From: Anaerolineales bacterium | GTDB taxonomy: Bacteria; Chloroflexota; Anaerolineae; Anaerolineales; Villigracilaceae | Assembly: GCA_016789025.1 (NCBI GenBank) | Contig: JAEURC010000052.1 | Span: 1-64,000 of the forward strand | Length of the DNA: 64,000 nucleotides | Direction: 5' to 3' | Part shown: positions 24,826-33,915 of the stretch, one piece after another | How positions within the stretch are numbered: the first letter of the stretch is position 1 | Layout: each line of letters begins with the position of its first letter | Made by a program: the position numbers and the translations under genes | The notes under the pieces: generated by a model | The model's input: only the letters and a program-made list of their open reading frames with translations | Told to the model about the DNA's origin: nothing | Databases searched by the model: none

Positions 24826-25707
24826 ATGCTCTTCGACGAATCCACCCTCCGCAAATTAAACCAACTCACCCTCATCGCCTCGCGCATCCGCAGTGGAGCG
24901 ATGAAGGGCGAGCGGCGTTCCTCGCGGCGCGGTTCCAGCGTGGAATTTGCCGACTATCGCAACTACGCGCCCGGCGACGATCTGCGCCGACTCGATTGGA
25001 ACATTTACGCGCGGCTCGAGCGTCCGTTCATCAAATTGCTTGAAGAGGAAGAAGACCTAGCCGTTCACGTTCTGATTGACGGCTCGCAATCCATGGATTG
25101 GGGCGAGGGCGCGCAAAATAAATTCCAATACGCGCTGAAACTCGCGGCGGGACTCGGCGCGGTCACGCTCGCTTCGGGCGACGCGCTGACGATCGGACTG
25201 CTCCAACAAGGCAAAGTCGCATCCGAGTTCGGTCCCTCGCGCGGAGGAGCCTCGCTTGCGCGATTATTCCGCTTTCTCGAAAATCTCGAACCCGGCGGCG
25301 AAACGAATCTCAACCGGGCGATGCGCGACTACTCGATCATCCCTCGCCGCGCGGGACTCGTCATCCTGCTCTCCGACCTGTTCGCAAACGACGGCTACGA
25401 AACGGGTCTGCGTCAACTCATGGGGCGCGGACACGAAGCCGCGCTGGTCCACGTCCTCGCGCCCGACGAACTCGATCCGCCGCTTGCGGGCGACATCCAA
25501 CTCGTGGACATCGAAACGAATCAGACTCAAGACGTGTCGCTCGACGGCGGCTTGCGCGAACGCTACCGAACCCGCGCCCGCGCCTGGATCCAATCCACGC
25601 AAGCCGAGTGCCGCAAACGCAACATCCGCTACCTCGAGGCGGTCACGAGCCAAACGTGGGACCACATCCTGCTCCTTGAAATGAGAAGGGCTGGGTTTGT
25701 AAAATGA
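24826..25707 (+). CDS. DUF58 / VWA-like protein
   Basis: 293 residues with the DUF58 core GSSVEFADYRNYAPGDDLRRLDW (38-58) and a VWA-like domain with VLIDGSQSMDWG (83-94, a MIDAS-like DGSQS). The protein is predicted cytoplasmic and is a regular MoxR partner, possibly delivering substrates or subunits for chaperoning. No Shine-Dalgarno is seen; the leader consists of heptamer repeats and ends in CTCCTT. It lies downstream of moxR on the same strand with a REPIN copy between them. Confidence 0.92.
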   Translation: MLFDESTLRKLNQLTLIASRIRSGAMKGERRSSRRGSSVEFADYRNYAPGDDLRRLDWNIYARLERPFIKLLEEEEDLAVHVLIDGSQSMDWGEGAQNKFQYALKLAAGLGAVTLASGDALTIGLLQQGKVASEFGPSRGGASLARLFRFLENLEPGGETNLNRAMRDYSIIPRRAGLVILLSDLFANDGYETGLRQLMGRGHEAALVHVLAPDELDPPLAGDIQLVDIETNQTQDVSLDGGLRERYRTRARAWIQSTQAECRKRNIRYLEAVTSQTWDHILLLEMRRAGFVK

Positions 25708-25806
25708 CAACTACTGCGTATTTCGTATTGTGAAGTCATGCAATCATAATTTTCTCTTTCCCCACGGGTTGAAGAGTGTAAAGTAAATTTTATTTTGGAG
25801 AATGTC

Positions 25807-26223
25807 ATGAATTCATTCAGCACAAAACTTAGCAAGGGACTTTGGGGATGGCTAATTGTCATTTTCGCAATAAATGGATGCACAAGTAGCAAACCGACTC
25901 TTGAAGAACTCAGCCAGAGTTATAAACAAAATCATGATTACGAGAGTCTCGTTTCAATTTTGCCATATCTAAACTTCACGATGACACGTGCGGAAGTTGA
26001 AGATCTATTAGGCAAACCAGACAGTTGCTTCAATTCAACATCATGCCTATATGTTACGACCAAAACCGTGATCGCTTACTGCCCAACTCAAAACGTAGTA
26101 TCTCAACAATCGTGTTCTAGCCATTATATAGTTTTGGCAGTGGGTTATCATTTGGTAGACAGTATTAATAGTTCACCACAAGATGTTTTATGGACATTTA
26201 CTTTGTCCCCTGTTGGCGAATAA
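25807..26223 (+). CDS. Small AT-rich lipoprotein with BamE/SmpA-like motif
   Basis: 138 residues from the ATG at 25807, with GGAG seven bases before it. The signal LWGWLIVIFAINGC ends in a lipobox-like INGC, so a lipid-anchored protein is likely. FTMTRAEVEDLLGKPDSC resembles the MTxxEVxxLLGxP motif of BamE/SmpA-like domains. Base composition is markedly more AT-rich than the cluster around it, and it separates the DUF58 and BatA-like genes, so it may be a late insertion. Family assignment is tentative. Confidence 0.65.
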   Translation: MNSFSTKLSKGLWGWLIVIFAINGCTSSKPTLEELSQSYKQNHDYESLVSILPYLNFTMTRAEVEDLLGKPDSCFNSTSCLYVTTKTVIAYCPTQNVVSQQSCSSHYIVLAVGYHLVDSINSSPQDVLWTFTLSPVGE

Positions 26224-26230
26224 AACAATC

Positions 26231-26285
26231 TTTCTTCTTTCCTCTTTCCTCGTATCCCGTATCTCGTAACCCGTATCTCGTACCC
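26231..26285. repeat. Eight heptamers abutting the BatA-like start codon
   Basis: TTTCTTC, TTTCCTC, TTTCCTC (overlapping by one base at 26251), then CGTATCC, CGTATCT, CGTAACC, CGTATCT, CGTACCC (26251-26285), with the ATG at 26286 as the next base. Confidence 0.8.
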
Positions 26286-28220
26286 ATGCAACTCCTCACC
26301 CCCCTCGCCCTCACCCTCGCCGCGCTCGCCGTTCCTATCATTCTCCTCTACATGCTCAAACTGCGCCGCAAACAGGAGACGGTCTCCTCCACATTCCTCT
26401 GGCGCCAACTTCTGCGCGAGCAACAAGCCAACGCGCCGTGGCAAAAACTCAAACGCAACCTCCTGCTCCTCCTGCAACTCCTCATCCTCGCCGCGCTCGT
26501 CTTTGCCCTCGCCCGCCCCGCGCTGCAAGTCCCCGTCGTCGCCAGCGGATCGGTGATCGTCCTGCTCGACGCCTCCGCTTCGATGAACGCGGTGGATGTG
26601 AACCCAACCCGCTTCGACTCGGCGCGCGACTCCGTCCTCGACCTCATCAACGGACTCTCCCCCGCTTCTTCCCTGACCTTGATTCTGGTCGCCGAGAAGC
26701 CCCAAACTTTGATCGCCGCCGAAACCGACAAATCCCTGCTGAGGCAAGCGCTCGACAACGCGCAAGCCTCGCAAGGATCAGCCGACTGGGAATCCGCCTT
26801 CGCGCTTGCGGCGGGCGCGGGGAGTAACTCGACATTCGTCATCGTCTCCGACGGCGGCTTGCCCGAAAGCGGACTCCCCGCGTTGCCCGGCGAGGTCCGT
26901 TTCATTCCTGTCGGCGCATCGCAAAACAACCTCGCCATCTCCGCGCTGGCGTTGCGCCCAGCGCAAAAATCTCCGCAGTTATTCGCCGAAGTCACCAACT
27001 ACGATTCAGCGGACCGCAATGTGTTGCTCTCAATTTATTTCAACGATCAACTCATTGACGCGAGGCAATTATCCGTTCAAGCAAATTCAAGCCGCAGTCT
27101 CACCCTCGATGCTCTTTCCAACGAGAGCGGCATCTACAAAGCGACGATCACAACCCCCAATTCCAACAATTCTCTTAATTCTCTAAATCCTCCCAATTCT
27201 CAAAGTTCCATTAACTCCCTCGACTCCCTTCCCCTCGACAACACCGCCTTCGCTGTTTTCCAATCTTCCTCTTCCCGCCGCGTTCTGCTCGTCTCAAACG
27301 GGAATCTGTTCCTCGAGCAACTGCTCGCCTCGTTGCCCGGCATTCAACCCTTCCGCGCCCTGCCCGCCGCCGACGGGACGATTCAAATGCCCAACGATCC
27401 GTTCGACCTCTACATCTTCGACGGAGTCGCGCCTCCCGAATTGCCGAAAGCGAACCTGTTGTTTGTGAACCCGTCGTCCAATCCGCTCTTTGAAGTCGGC
27501 GGGACGTATAACGAATTTCAAAACATGCAAGTTGATCAACATGCCCTCACTAACTTTGTGGATTGGAGCAATGTCCACATCCTGCAAGCGAAGACCGTGC
27601 AAACTCCCGCATGGGCAGAGACGTTGATCGAATCCGACTCGGGTCCGCTTGTGTTCGCGGGCGAGACGAAAGGTCAACGCATCGCGGCGCTCGCCTTCGA
27701 CTTGAAAGAAAGCGACCTGCCGCTTCAGATCGCCTACCCGATCCTCTTTTCCAACCTGATCAACTACCTCGCGCCGCCCAGCGCCTTCGACGCGACGAGA
27801 TCGCTGGAACCCGGCGAGAGCCTGTCCATTTTGCCTCCATCGAACGCGGAGCGCATCGTCGTCGCCTCGCCGTCAGACCAAGCCTATACGCTCGCGCTCG
27901 ATCAAACCGTTTTCACGCAGACCGACGAACTCGGCTACTACGCGGTCAACTTCATCTCGGGCGATTCAAACCACGTCGAATATTTCGCCGTCAATCTTTT
28001 CGACGAAGCCGAATCGAACATCAGCCCACGAGAGACGATTCAAATCGGACGGTCGACCGTCACGCCCACCGCCTCGCAACAGATCGGTCAACGCGAACTG
28101 TGGAGCTGGCTCGCCGCGCTGGCATTGCTCGTGCTGATGATCGAATGGCAGGTATTTCATCGCAGGCAAATTCCGTCATTGCCCATCTTTAGAAATAATT
28201 TGGACGCAGAAAAACGCTGA
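26286..28220 (+). CDS. BatA-like membrane protein with VWA domain
   Basis: 644 residues starting MQLLTPLALTLAALAVPIIL, the typical BatA N-terminus, with a second helix at about 58-76. A VWA domain begins at IVLLDASASMNAV (MIDAS DASAS, 95-99). Residues about 290-315 are a Ser/Asn-rich linker made from 9-bp repeats (NSLNSLNPPNSQSS), followed by an amidotransferase-like region and a C-terminal helix (LWSWLAALALLVLMI). No Shine-Dalgarno: heptamers directly precede the ATG. The last codons (DAEKR-stop) lie in a dispersed repeat. Likely an extracytoplasmic partner of MoxR. Confidence 0.88.
   Translation: MQLLTPLALTLAALAVPIILLYMLKLRRKQETVSSTFLWRQLLREQQANAPWQKLKRNLLLLLQLLILAALVFALARPALQVPVVASGSVIVLLDASASMNAVDVNPTRFDSARDSVLDLINGLSPASSLTLILVAEKPQTLIAAETDKSLLRQALDNAQASQGSADWESAFALAAGAGSNSTFVIVSDGGLPESGLPALPGEVRFIPVGASQNNLAISALALRPAQKSPQLFAEVTNYDSADRNVLLSIYFNDQLIDARQLSVQANSSRSLTLDALSNESGIYKATITTPNSNNSLNSLNPPNSQSSINSLDSLPLDNTAFAVFQSSSSRRVLLVSNGNLFLEQLLASLPGIQPFRALPAADGTIQMPNDPFDLYIFDGVAPPELPKANLLFVNPSSNPLFEVGGTYNEFQNMQVDQHALTNFVDWSNVHILQAKTVQTPAWAETLIESDSGPLVFAGETKGQRIAALAFDLKESDLPLQIAYPILFSNLINYLAPPSAFDATRSLEPGESLSILPPSNAERIVVASPSDQAYTLALDQTVFTQTDELGYYAVNFISGDSNHVEYFAVNLFDEAESNISPRETIQIGRSTVTPTASQQIGQRELWSWLAALALLVLMIEWQVFHRRQIPSLPIFRNNLDAEKR
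27155..27225. repeat. In-frame 9-bp repeat tract (Asn/Ser linker)
   Basis: Units such as TTAATTCTC, TAAATCCTC, CCAATTCTC, ATTAACTCC and CTCGACTCC recur every 9 bp and encode NSL/LDS-type triplets. Confidence 0.6.
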
Positions 28221-28376
28221 GAACACTGATTTTTTGATTCGGAGAAAAGATGAACAGAAGCCTGAAACCAAACGCCGCTCCTTCGACAACACGCGGAAGG
28301 AATGGTGACTCGCCCAACACAAATCTGAATCCCAAAAATAAGATCAGCGTTTTTCAGCGCGCTTCGCGGTCAGCGT
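28203..28376. repeat. Dispersed inverted repeat, CGCAGAAAAACGCTGA family
   Basis: GACGCAGAAAAACGCTGA (from 28203) and TGATTTTT are mirrored by AAAAATAAGATCAGCGTTTTTC and AGCGTC on the right. Its left end contains the stop codon of the BatA-like gene. No gene is visible between 28221 and 28389. Confidence 0.65.
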
Positions 28377-28389
28377 CCCCAAAGATTTT

Positions 28390-31278
28390 ATGAGATTCAC
28401 CTCCCCTCTCTTCCTCCTCCTTCTGCTCCTCGTGCCGCTCGCGGCATGGATGGGCAAACCAGCCAAAGGTCCCGGGCGGACGCGTGAGCTCGTCTCGTTG
28501 ATCCTACGCGTGGTCATCCTCCTGTGTCTGATATTTTCACTCGCGGGACTCGAAATCGTCCAGCGTGGAGACGCTCTCGCCGTTGTGTTTTTGGTGGATG
28601 TGTCCGACTCGATGCCGGGCGAGGCGATCAGCGCCGAAGTGGGATATGTGCAAGAGGCGCTGGAGGCGATGTCGCCAGACGATCAGGCGGCGGTGGTCTT
28701 GTTCGGCGCGGACGCGTTGGTCGAACGGCAGATGTCTGCCGCGAAGGAGTTGAGCGCGTTCACCTCCGCCCCGGTCACCAACCAGACGAATCTCGAAGAG
28801 GCGATCCAACTCAGCTTGGCGCTTTTCCCCTCCGGCTACGCCAAACGGATGGTGATCCTCTCCGACGGGGCGCAGACCCGGGGCGACGCGCTCGAAGCGG
28901 CGAAGTTCGCGGAGGCGTCCGATGTGCAATTGGTCGTGTTGCCCATCGTCAATCAGCGCGGCGCGGAGGTGTCCATCCAAAACGTGGACGCGCCGTCGCG
29001 CCTGCGACCGGGCGAGCGCTTCGATCTCACGATCACCCTGCAAGCGAGCGAACCGACTCGCGCCAACGTGCGCGTGCTGGGCGGGAGCGAAGTTCTGTAT
29101 GAAGGCGCGTACGATCTGCGGCGCGGCGTTCAATCGTTGAGCCTGCCGTTGGTCGCGGGCGAACCGGGCTTTGTCAATTATCAAGTGCAGGTCTCCGCGG
29201 CGGACGACGGGTTTTACCAAAACAATATTCTCGACGCGTTTTCGCAAGTGGAGGGTCCGCCGCGCATTTTGATTGTCGCGCCCCCGGCGGGCGAGGCGTT
29301 GCCCGGCGGCGATCCGCGCCCCGATGAATCCTCCGCGTTATCAACCGCGCTTCAATCGGCGGGCTTTCAAGTGGAAATTGTCGCGCCGAATCGCCTGCCC
29401 TCCGATCTGCCATCGCTGGCGCAATATGATTCGGTCGTGTTGGTGGATGTCCCCGCGCGGTCGTTGGGCGCCAACCAAATGAAGAACCTGCAAAGTTATG
29501 TGCATGATCTCGGCGGCGGATTGGTCGCCGTCGGCGGACCGACCAGTTACGGCGTGGGCGGATATTTCCAAACCCCGCTCGAAGAGGCGCTGCCGGTCGA
29601 GATGCAGATCAAAGACGAAAAGCGCCGACCGAATTTGGGAATCGTGTTCATCATTGACCACTCCGGCAGTATGGAGGAAACCAGCGGCGGCGTGACCAAA
29701 CTTGAGCTCGCCAAAGAAGCCGCGGCGCGTTCGATTGACTTCCTCTTCCCCACCGACCGCGTCGGCGTGATCGCGTTCGACGATTCCGCCTCGTGGGTCG
29801 TGCCGATGACCGATCTCAGCGACCCCGGTCAAGTGATCGGCGCCATCGGCTCGATCCGCGGCGGAGGCGGCACCGACATTATGTCCGGCGTGCGAGCCAT
29901 GTCTGAAGTGCTGCCGGGCGATCCCGCCAAAGTGAAGCACGTCATCCTGCTCACCGATGGCGGCGCGGACCCGACCGGCATCCCCGAGCTTGTGCAAAAA
30001 TTATACGAAGAAAATGGCATCACGCTTTCCACCGTGGGCGTGGGCAACGACGCCGCGCCGTTCCTCGAAGACCTCGCCGAGGTCGGCGGCGGTCGCTATC
30101 ACTTCACCAACGATCCCAGCAGTATTCCCAGCATCTTCACCGAGGAAGTCTCGCTCGCCACGCGCGCCTATCTCGTCGAAGAGCCGTTCTTCCCCGCGCT
30201 TGCCAATTCCTCGCCGATCCTTTCCGGCATCAACGAACTGCCGCGTTTATACGGCTACGTGGCGTCGAGTCCGAAAGACCTCGCGCAGGTGATCCTCAAG
30301 TCCGATAAGGACGATCCGATTCTCGCGGCGTGGCAATATGGGCTGGGGCGCTCCGTCGCGTTCACCTCCGACGCCACCGGTCGCTGGGCGCGCGATTGGC
30401 TCGCGTCGGACGACTTCGCAAAATTTTGGGCGCAAACGGTTCGCTACACCGTCGGCAATAATGTGGACAACGCGCTCGCAACCAACATCGAACTCGTCAA
30501 TGGGCAAGCGCGTATCACCCTCGACGCGCAAACTCCCAGCGGCGAATTCATCAACGGTTACGAAGCGAGCGCCAACATCGTGGCGCCGAACGGCGAAACC
30601 CAATCGCTCACGTTGAGGCAGGTCGCCCCGGGGAGATACGAAGCGTCCTTCGATCCGAAAGAGCAGGGAGTCTACTTGATCCGATTCGCGGGGACATCCG
30701 CCGATGAAACCGATTCGTTCGCCGAGACGATGGGCTGGGCGCTTTCGTATTCGCCCGAATACAAACGGCTCGATTCGGACCCCGACCTGCTTCTGCGTCT
30801 CGCGGCTTTATCGAACGGGGAGGTCGCCACATCGAACCCCGCGGACGCTTTTCTCCACAACCTCAACGCCGCGCGCGCCTCGCGTCCCATTTGGCAATGG
30901 CTGATTCTGCTCGCCGTGTTGTTATTACCGTTCGATATCGCCTCGCGCCGTTTGATTATTACGAAACAAGATATTTCAAACAGGCGGGTATGGATGATGA
31001 AACGACTCGGTCTCGCTCAACCGCGAGCGCTGGCGACCGCGCAATCGTCGCCACGCATGGAAGCGCTGCTCAAAGCCAAAGACCGCGCCGCCGAGTCAGC
31101 CAAACGCGAGCAGGCGACTCCTGTGGAAGTTAAAGAACCGCAACCTTCAGAAAGTTTTGTCGAATTGGTTGAGCAAGAGAAACAGACAGAAACAAAACTT
31201 CCCCCATCAGGAACCGCGACCTCTACAACGTCGTCATTGCTCGCGCGAAAGAATGCGTTGAAAAATAAACGGAAGTGA
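28390..31278 (+). CDS. Large membrane protein with two VWA domains
   Basis: 962 residues. Two N-terminal helices (5-20, 35-53); VWA 1 with VVFLVDVSDSMPGE (MIDAS 70-74); a middle amidotransferase-like segment (about 300-400, VVLVDVPARSLG, GGGLVAVGGPTSYGVGG); VWA 2 with IVFIIDHSGSMEE (about 418-430) and VILLTDGGADPTG; a beta-rich region; a C-terminal helix (WLILLAVLLLPF, about 836-848) and a charged cytoplasmic tail. This order matches large VWA proteins found with MoxR, DUF58 and BatA. Last gene of the cluster; convergent with the epimerase. Confidence 0.9.
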   Translation: MRFTSPLFLLLLLLVPLAAWMGKPAKGPGRTRELVSLILRVVILLCLIFSLAGLEIVQRGDALAVVFLVDVSDSMPGEAISAEVGYVQEALEAMSPDDQAAVVLFGADALVERQMSAAKELSAFTSAPVTNQTNLEEAIQLSLALFPSGYAKRMVILSDGAQTRGDALEAAKFAEASDVQLVVLPIVNQRGAEVSIQNVDAPSRLRPGERFDLTITLQASEPTRANVRVLGGSEVLYEGAYDLRRGVQSLSLPLVAGEPGFVNYQVQVSAADDGFYQNNILDAFSQVEGPPRILIVAPPAGEALPGGDPRPDESSALSTALQSAGFQVEIVAPNRLPSDLPSLAQYDSVVLVDVPARSLGANQMKNLQSYVHDLGGGLVAVGGPTSYGVGGYFQTPLEEALPVEMQIKDEKRRPNLGIVFIIDHSGSMEETSGGVTKLELAKEAAARSIDFLFPTDRVGVIAFDDSASWVVPMTDLSDPGQVIGAIGSIRGGGGTDIMSGVRAMSEVLPGDPAKVKHVILLTDGGADPTGIPELVQKLYEENGITLSTVGVGNDAAPFLEDLAEVGGGRYHFTNDPSSIPSIFTEEVSLATRAYLVEEPFFPALANSSPILSGINELPRLYGYVASSPKDLAQVILKSDKDDPILAAWQYGLGRSVAFTSDATGRWARDWLASDDFAKFWAQTVRYTVGNNVDNALATNIELVNGQARITLDAQTPSGEFINGYEASANIVAPNGETQSLTLRQVAPGRYEASFDPKEQGVYLIRFAGTSADETDSFAETMGWALSYSPEYKRLDSDPDLLLRLAALSNGEVATSNPADAFLHNLNAARASRPIWQWLILLAVLLLPFDIASRRLIITKQDISNRRVWMMKRLGLAQPRALATAQSSPRMEALLKAKDRAAESAKREQATPVEVKEPQPSESFVELVEQEKQTETKLPPSGTATSTTSSLLARKNALKNKRK

Positions 31279-31284
31279 AGCCCA

Positions 31285-31339
31285 GTACAGCAAAGTTCAC
31301 TTTGCTTTTTATGAAATGACAAAGTGAACTTTGTCGTAC
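31285..31339. terminator. Paired hairpins between convergent genes
   Basis: GTACAGCAAAGT-TC-ACTTTGC followed by TTTTT, then GACAAAGT-GA-ACTTTGTC and GTACT; outer AGTAC/GTACT arms also pair. Position and T-run suggest a terminator made from repeat words (compare 9356-9383). Confidence 0.65.
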
Positions 31340-31345
31340 TTTACC

Positions 31346-32317
31346 TTACGGCGTGAGAATATCCTTCGCCCATTCGCGCTCGGCGTTGTACCATTCCACG
31401 AGTTTCTCCACCCCTCTCCTCATATCGAATTGCGCTTCCCAGCCGAGCAATTCGCCCGCTTTGCTCACGTCGGCTTGATTCGTCAACATATCCGCCGGGT
31501 TGGGCGGACCATATTCCACGATCGCCTTTTTGCCGACCGCATCCTCGACGATCTTGATCAACTCATTGATCGTGACGACTTCATGCCCGCCGATGTTGAT
31601 GATCTCAAAACCGAGCGGTCTCAACGCAAGGATCGTGCCGCGCGCGATGTCGTCAATGTAGGTGAAGCCGCGCGATTGATTTCCGTCTCCGTTGACTCGC
31701 ACGGGCTTGCCTTCGCTGATCCACTGCACGAATCGCAGGTGCGCGAGGTCGGGTCTGCCCGCGGGACCGTAGACGGTGAAAAAACGCAGGATACTGACGT
31801 CTATCCCGTAGAGATGATGATACGCGTGACACATCGCCTCCGCTCCCTTTTTGCTTGCCGCGTACGGTTGGAGCGGCTCACTGCTGTCAGCGGACTCGGG
31901 CGTCGGGTACGGCGGATCCTCGCCATAAATGCTCGACGTGGACGCGACGACAAATTTCTTGATCCCATTCTGTTTGCACAACTCGAGCATGTTCAACGTG
32001 CCGATCATGTTCGTCTCGACGAACACCCACGGATTTTCCACGCTGAAGCGCACGCCCGCCCGCGCCGCGAGGTTGATGACCGCGTCGAACTTCTCGCTTT
32101 TGAATTTCTCGATGATGGATCTGTCCGCCACATCCAATTTGTGGAAGGTGAATCCCTTCATCGCCTGTAATCGTTTCAAGCGATACTCTTTGATGCGCGG
32201 ATCGTACGCGTCGTTCATGTTGTCCACGCCGACGACGGAATGACCATCGTTGAGTAATAACTCCGCCGTCCGCGCGGCGATGAAGCCTGCTGTGCCTGTG
32301 ATTAAGTAGTTTGACAT
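31346..32317 (-). CDS. NAD-dependent epimerase, UDP-glucuronate 4-epimerase-like
   Basis: 323-residue extended SDR. N-terminal YLITGTAGFIAARTAELLL binds NAD (the usual GxxGFIG has Ala at the last Gly); AARAGVRFSVENP, STSSIYGEDPPYPT, catalytic YAASKKGAE (YxxxK), RFFTVYGPAGRPD and RGFTYIDDIARG follow. The RAGVR and P-x-S pattern is typical of GAE-type epimerases, so UDP-glucuronate or a close relative is the likely substrate. The upstream same-strand gene is a nucleotide-sugar dehydrogenase, consistent with surface glycan precursor synthesis. Confidence 0.9.
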   Translation of the reverse strand: MSNYLITGTAGFIAARTAELLLNDGHSVVGVDNMNDAYDPRIKEYRLKRLQAMKGFTFHKLDVADRSIIEKFKSEKFDAVINLAARAGVRFSVENPWVFVETNMIGTLNMLELCKQNGIKKFVVASTSSIYGEDPPYPTPESADSSEPLQPYAASKKGAEAMCHAYHHLYGIDVSILRFFTVYGPAGRPDLAHLRFVQWISEGKPVRVNGDGNQSRGFTYIDDIARGTILALRPLGFEIINIGGHEVVTINELIKIVEDAVGKKAIVEYGPPNPADMLTNQADVSKAGELLGWEAQFDMRRGVEKLVEWYNAEREWAKDILTP

Positions 32318-32340
32318 GTAATTCCTATATCATCCAGATT

Positions 32341-32485
32341 CGGTGGTTGAGTAGTCCCGCGATGCTCGTCGCGGGACGTATCGAAACCACCACGCCGTAA
32401 AAAATTCTTGTTACAAAAGTTTGTATGCGTACCTGTGGTCTCGATACGGTCTCGGCTATCGCCTCGACCTACTCGACCACCGAGG
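32341..32485. repeat. REPIN-like paired palindromic repeat, copy C
   Basis: Unit 1 (32341-32391) CGGTGGTTGAGTAG to CGTATCGAAACCACC with CCCGCGA/TCGCGGG arms; central TTCTTGTTACAAAAG; unit 2 (32436-32485) TGGTCTCGATACGG to CTACTCGACCACCGAGG. Lies between the dehydrogenase and epimerase genes. Confidence 0.88.
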
Positions 32486-32489
32486 TTTT

Positions 32490-33803
32490 CTACAATCTCA
32501 CCACTTTATCATTCGCAATTTTCCTCGTCGCATTCCTGCTATCGAACACAAACTGCGCCGCGTTGACGATCGCTTCGTAATCATACGCCTTGTGATTCGT
32601 GACGATGACCACCGCATCCGACTCCTTCACCGACTTCATCACGTCTTTCACGCTATCCATGCGCCAGCCTTCGGTCTCGTGATGGATGTGAGGAATGTAC
32701 GGATCGTGATATTCCACTTTCGCGCCTTTGTTTTGCAACAAGCCGATCACATCCAGCGCGGGCGATTCGCGGACATCGCTTACGTCGGGCTTGTAGGCGA
32801 CGCCGAGGATGAGGATCTTCGAGCCCTTCAACGCTTTGCTTTTATCGTTCAACGCGTCCATGATGCGCTCGACAACGTAACGCGGCATGTTGGTGTTGAT
32901 CTCGGATGCCAACTCGATGAAGCGCGCGTTGTAGTTGAACGATTTCATCTTCCACGAAAGATACAACGGGTCAATTGGGATGCAATGTCCGCCCAAGCCC
33001 GGTCCCGGCGTGAACTTCATAAAGCCGAAGGGTTTGGTCGCCGCCGCGTCTATCACTTCCCACACGTCCACGCCGAGACGTTCGCACATCATCGCCAGTT
33101 CGTTGACCAATCCGATGTTGATCATGCGGAAGGTGTTTTCGAGCAGTTTCGCCATCTCCGCCGCTTCCGCAGACGAGACGCGATGCACAACGTCAATCGC
33201 GCCCTCGTACCAAGCCGTCGCCACTTCGCCGCACGCTTCGGTGATTCCGCCCATCACTTTGGGAGTGTTCTTCGTTGTGAAATCCACGCGCCCGGGGTCA
33301 ACTCGTTCGGGAGAGAACGCGAGGAAAAAATCTTCGCCCACTTTGAGGTTGTTATCTATTCCAAGTTTTGGAAGCAACAACTCGCGCGTCGTGCCGGGAT
33401 AGGTCGTGGACTGCAACACGACTACCATACCCTTGTGCATGTACTTCGATAACTCGTCCGCGGCGGAGATGATGAATGACATATCCGGGTCGCCCGTCTG
33501 ACGAAGCGGAGTCGGCACGCAGATGCTGACCGCGTCCATTTCTTTCAACGCGGAGAAATCCGTCGTCGCGCTGAGATGACCGGACTTCACCAGCTTCGCA
33601 ACCGTTTCGGTCTTCACGTCGGGAATGTAGGAAATGCCGCCCTTTAGCGAATCAACTTTCCCTGCGTCAGGATCGATGCCCGTCACGTTGAATCCCGCCT
33701 CGGCAAAGACGACCGCGAGAGGGAGTCCCACATAGCCGAGTCCAAGAATCGCAACGCGGGCATTTTTATTTTTTAGTTTTTGAATCAAATCTTCTTTCGA
33801 CAT
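32490..33803 (-). CDS. Nucleotide-sugar 6-dehydrogenase (UDP-GlcNAc/ManNAc type)
   Basis: 437 residues of the UDP-glucose/GDP-mannose dehydrogenase family. NAD-binding ARVAILGLGYVGLPLAVVFAEAGF, CVPTPL, STTYPGTTREL and the active-site loop GPGLGGHCIPIDPLYLSWK with catalytic Cys; C-terminal domain LILGVAYKPDVSDVRESPAL. The CIPIDPLYL and SFIISAADEL patterns favour N-acetylhexosamine substrates (WbpA/WecC type) over UDP-glucose. AAGGAAAAG lies before the ATG. It probably supplies a uronic acid sugar to the epimerase or to glycan assembly. Confidence 0.93.
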   Translation of the reverse strand: MSKEDLIQKLKNKNARVAILGLGYVGLPLAVVFAEAGFNVTGIDPDAGKVDSLKGGISYIPDVKTETVAKLVKSGHLSATTDFSALKEMDAVSICVPTPLRQTGDPDMSFIISAADELSKYMHKGMVVVLQSTTYPGTTRELLLPKLGIDNNLKVGEDFFLAFSPERVDPGRVDFTTKNTPKVMGGITEACGEVATAWYEGAIDVVHRVSSAEAAEMAKLLENTFRMINIGLVNELAMMCERLGVDVWEVIDAAATKPFGFMKFTPGPGLGGHCIPIDPLYLSWKMKSFNYNARFIELASEINTNMPRYVVERIMDALNDKSKALKGSKILILGVAYKPDVSDVRESPALDVIGLLQNKGAKVEYHDPYIPHIHHETEGWRMDSVKDVMKSVKESDAVVIVTNHKAYDYEAIVNAAQFVFDSRNATRKIANDKVVRL

Positions 33804-33819
33804 TCTTTTCCTTAATTTC

Positions 33820-33910
33820 CGTCATTGCGAGGAGCCCGAAGGGCGACGAAGCAATCTCCGTCATTGTGTTGGGGATTGCTTCGAGGCGCGAGGCGCCACT
33901 CGCAATGACG
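33820..33910. repeat. Dispersed inverted repeat, CGTCATTGCGAG family
   Basis: CGTCATTGCGAG (33820-33831) and CTCGCAATGACG (33899-33910) are perfect inverted ends; GAAGCAATCTC and GGGATTGCTTCG form an inner pair. Confidence 0.8.
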
Positions 33911-33915
33911 AGTTG

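Noticed and set aside
25713-25726. Two CGTATTTCGTATT-type heptamers after the DUF58 gene
   Set aside because: Only two units; too short to call a tract, though it resembles the 1824 and 26251 families.
31331-32170. 279-codon frame opposite the epimerase
   Set aside because: Composition typical of an antisense frame; the minus strand has complete SDR motifs.
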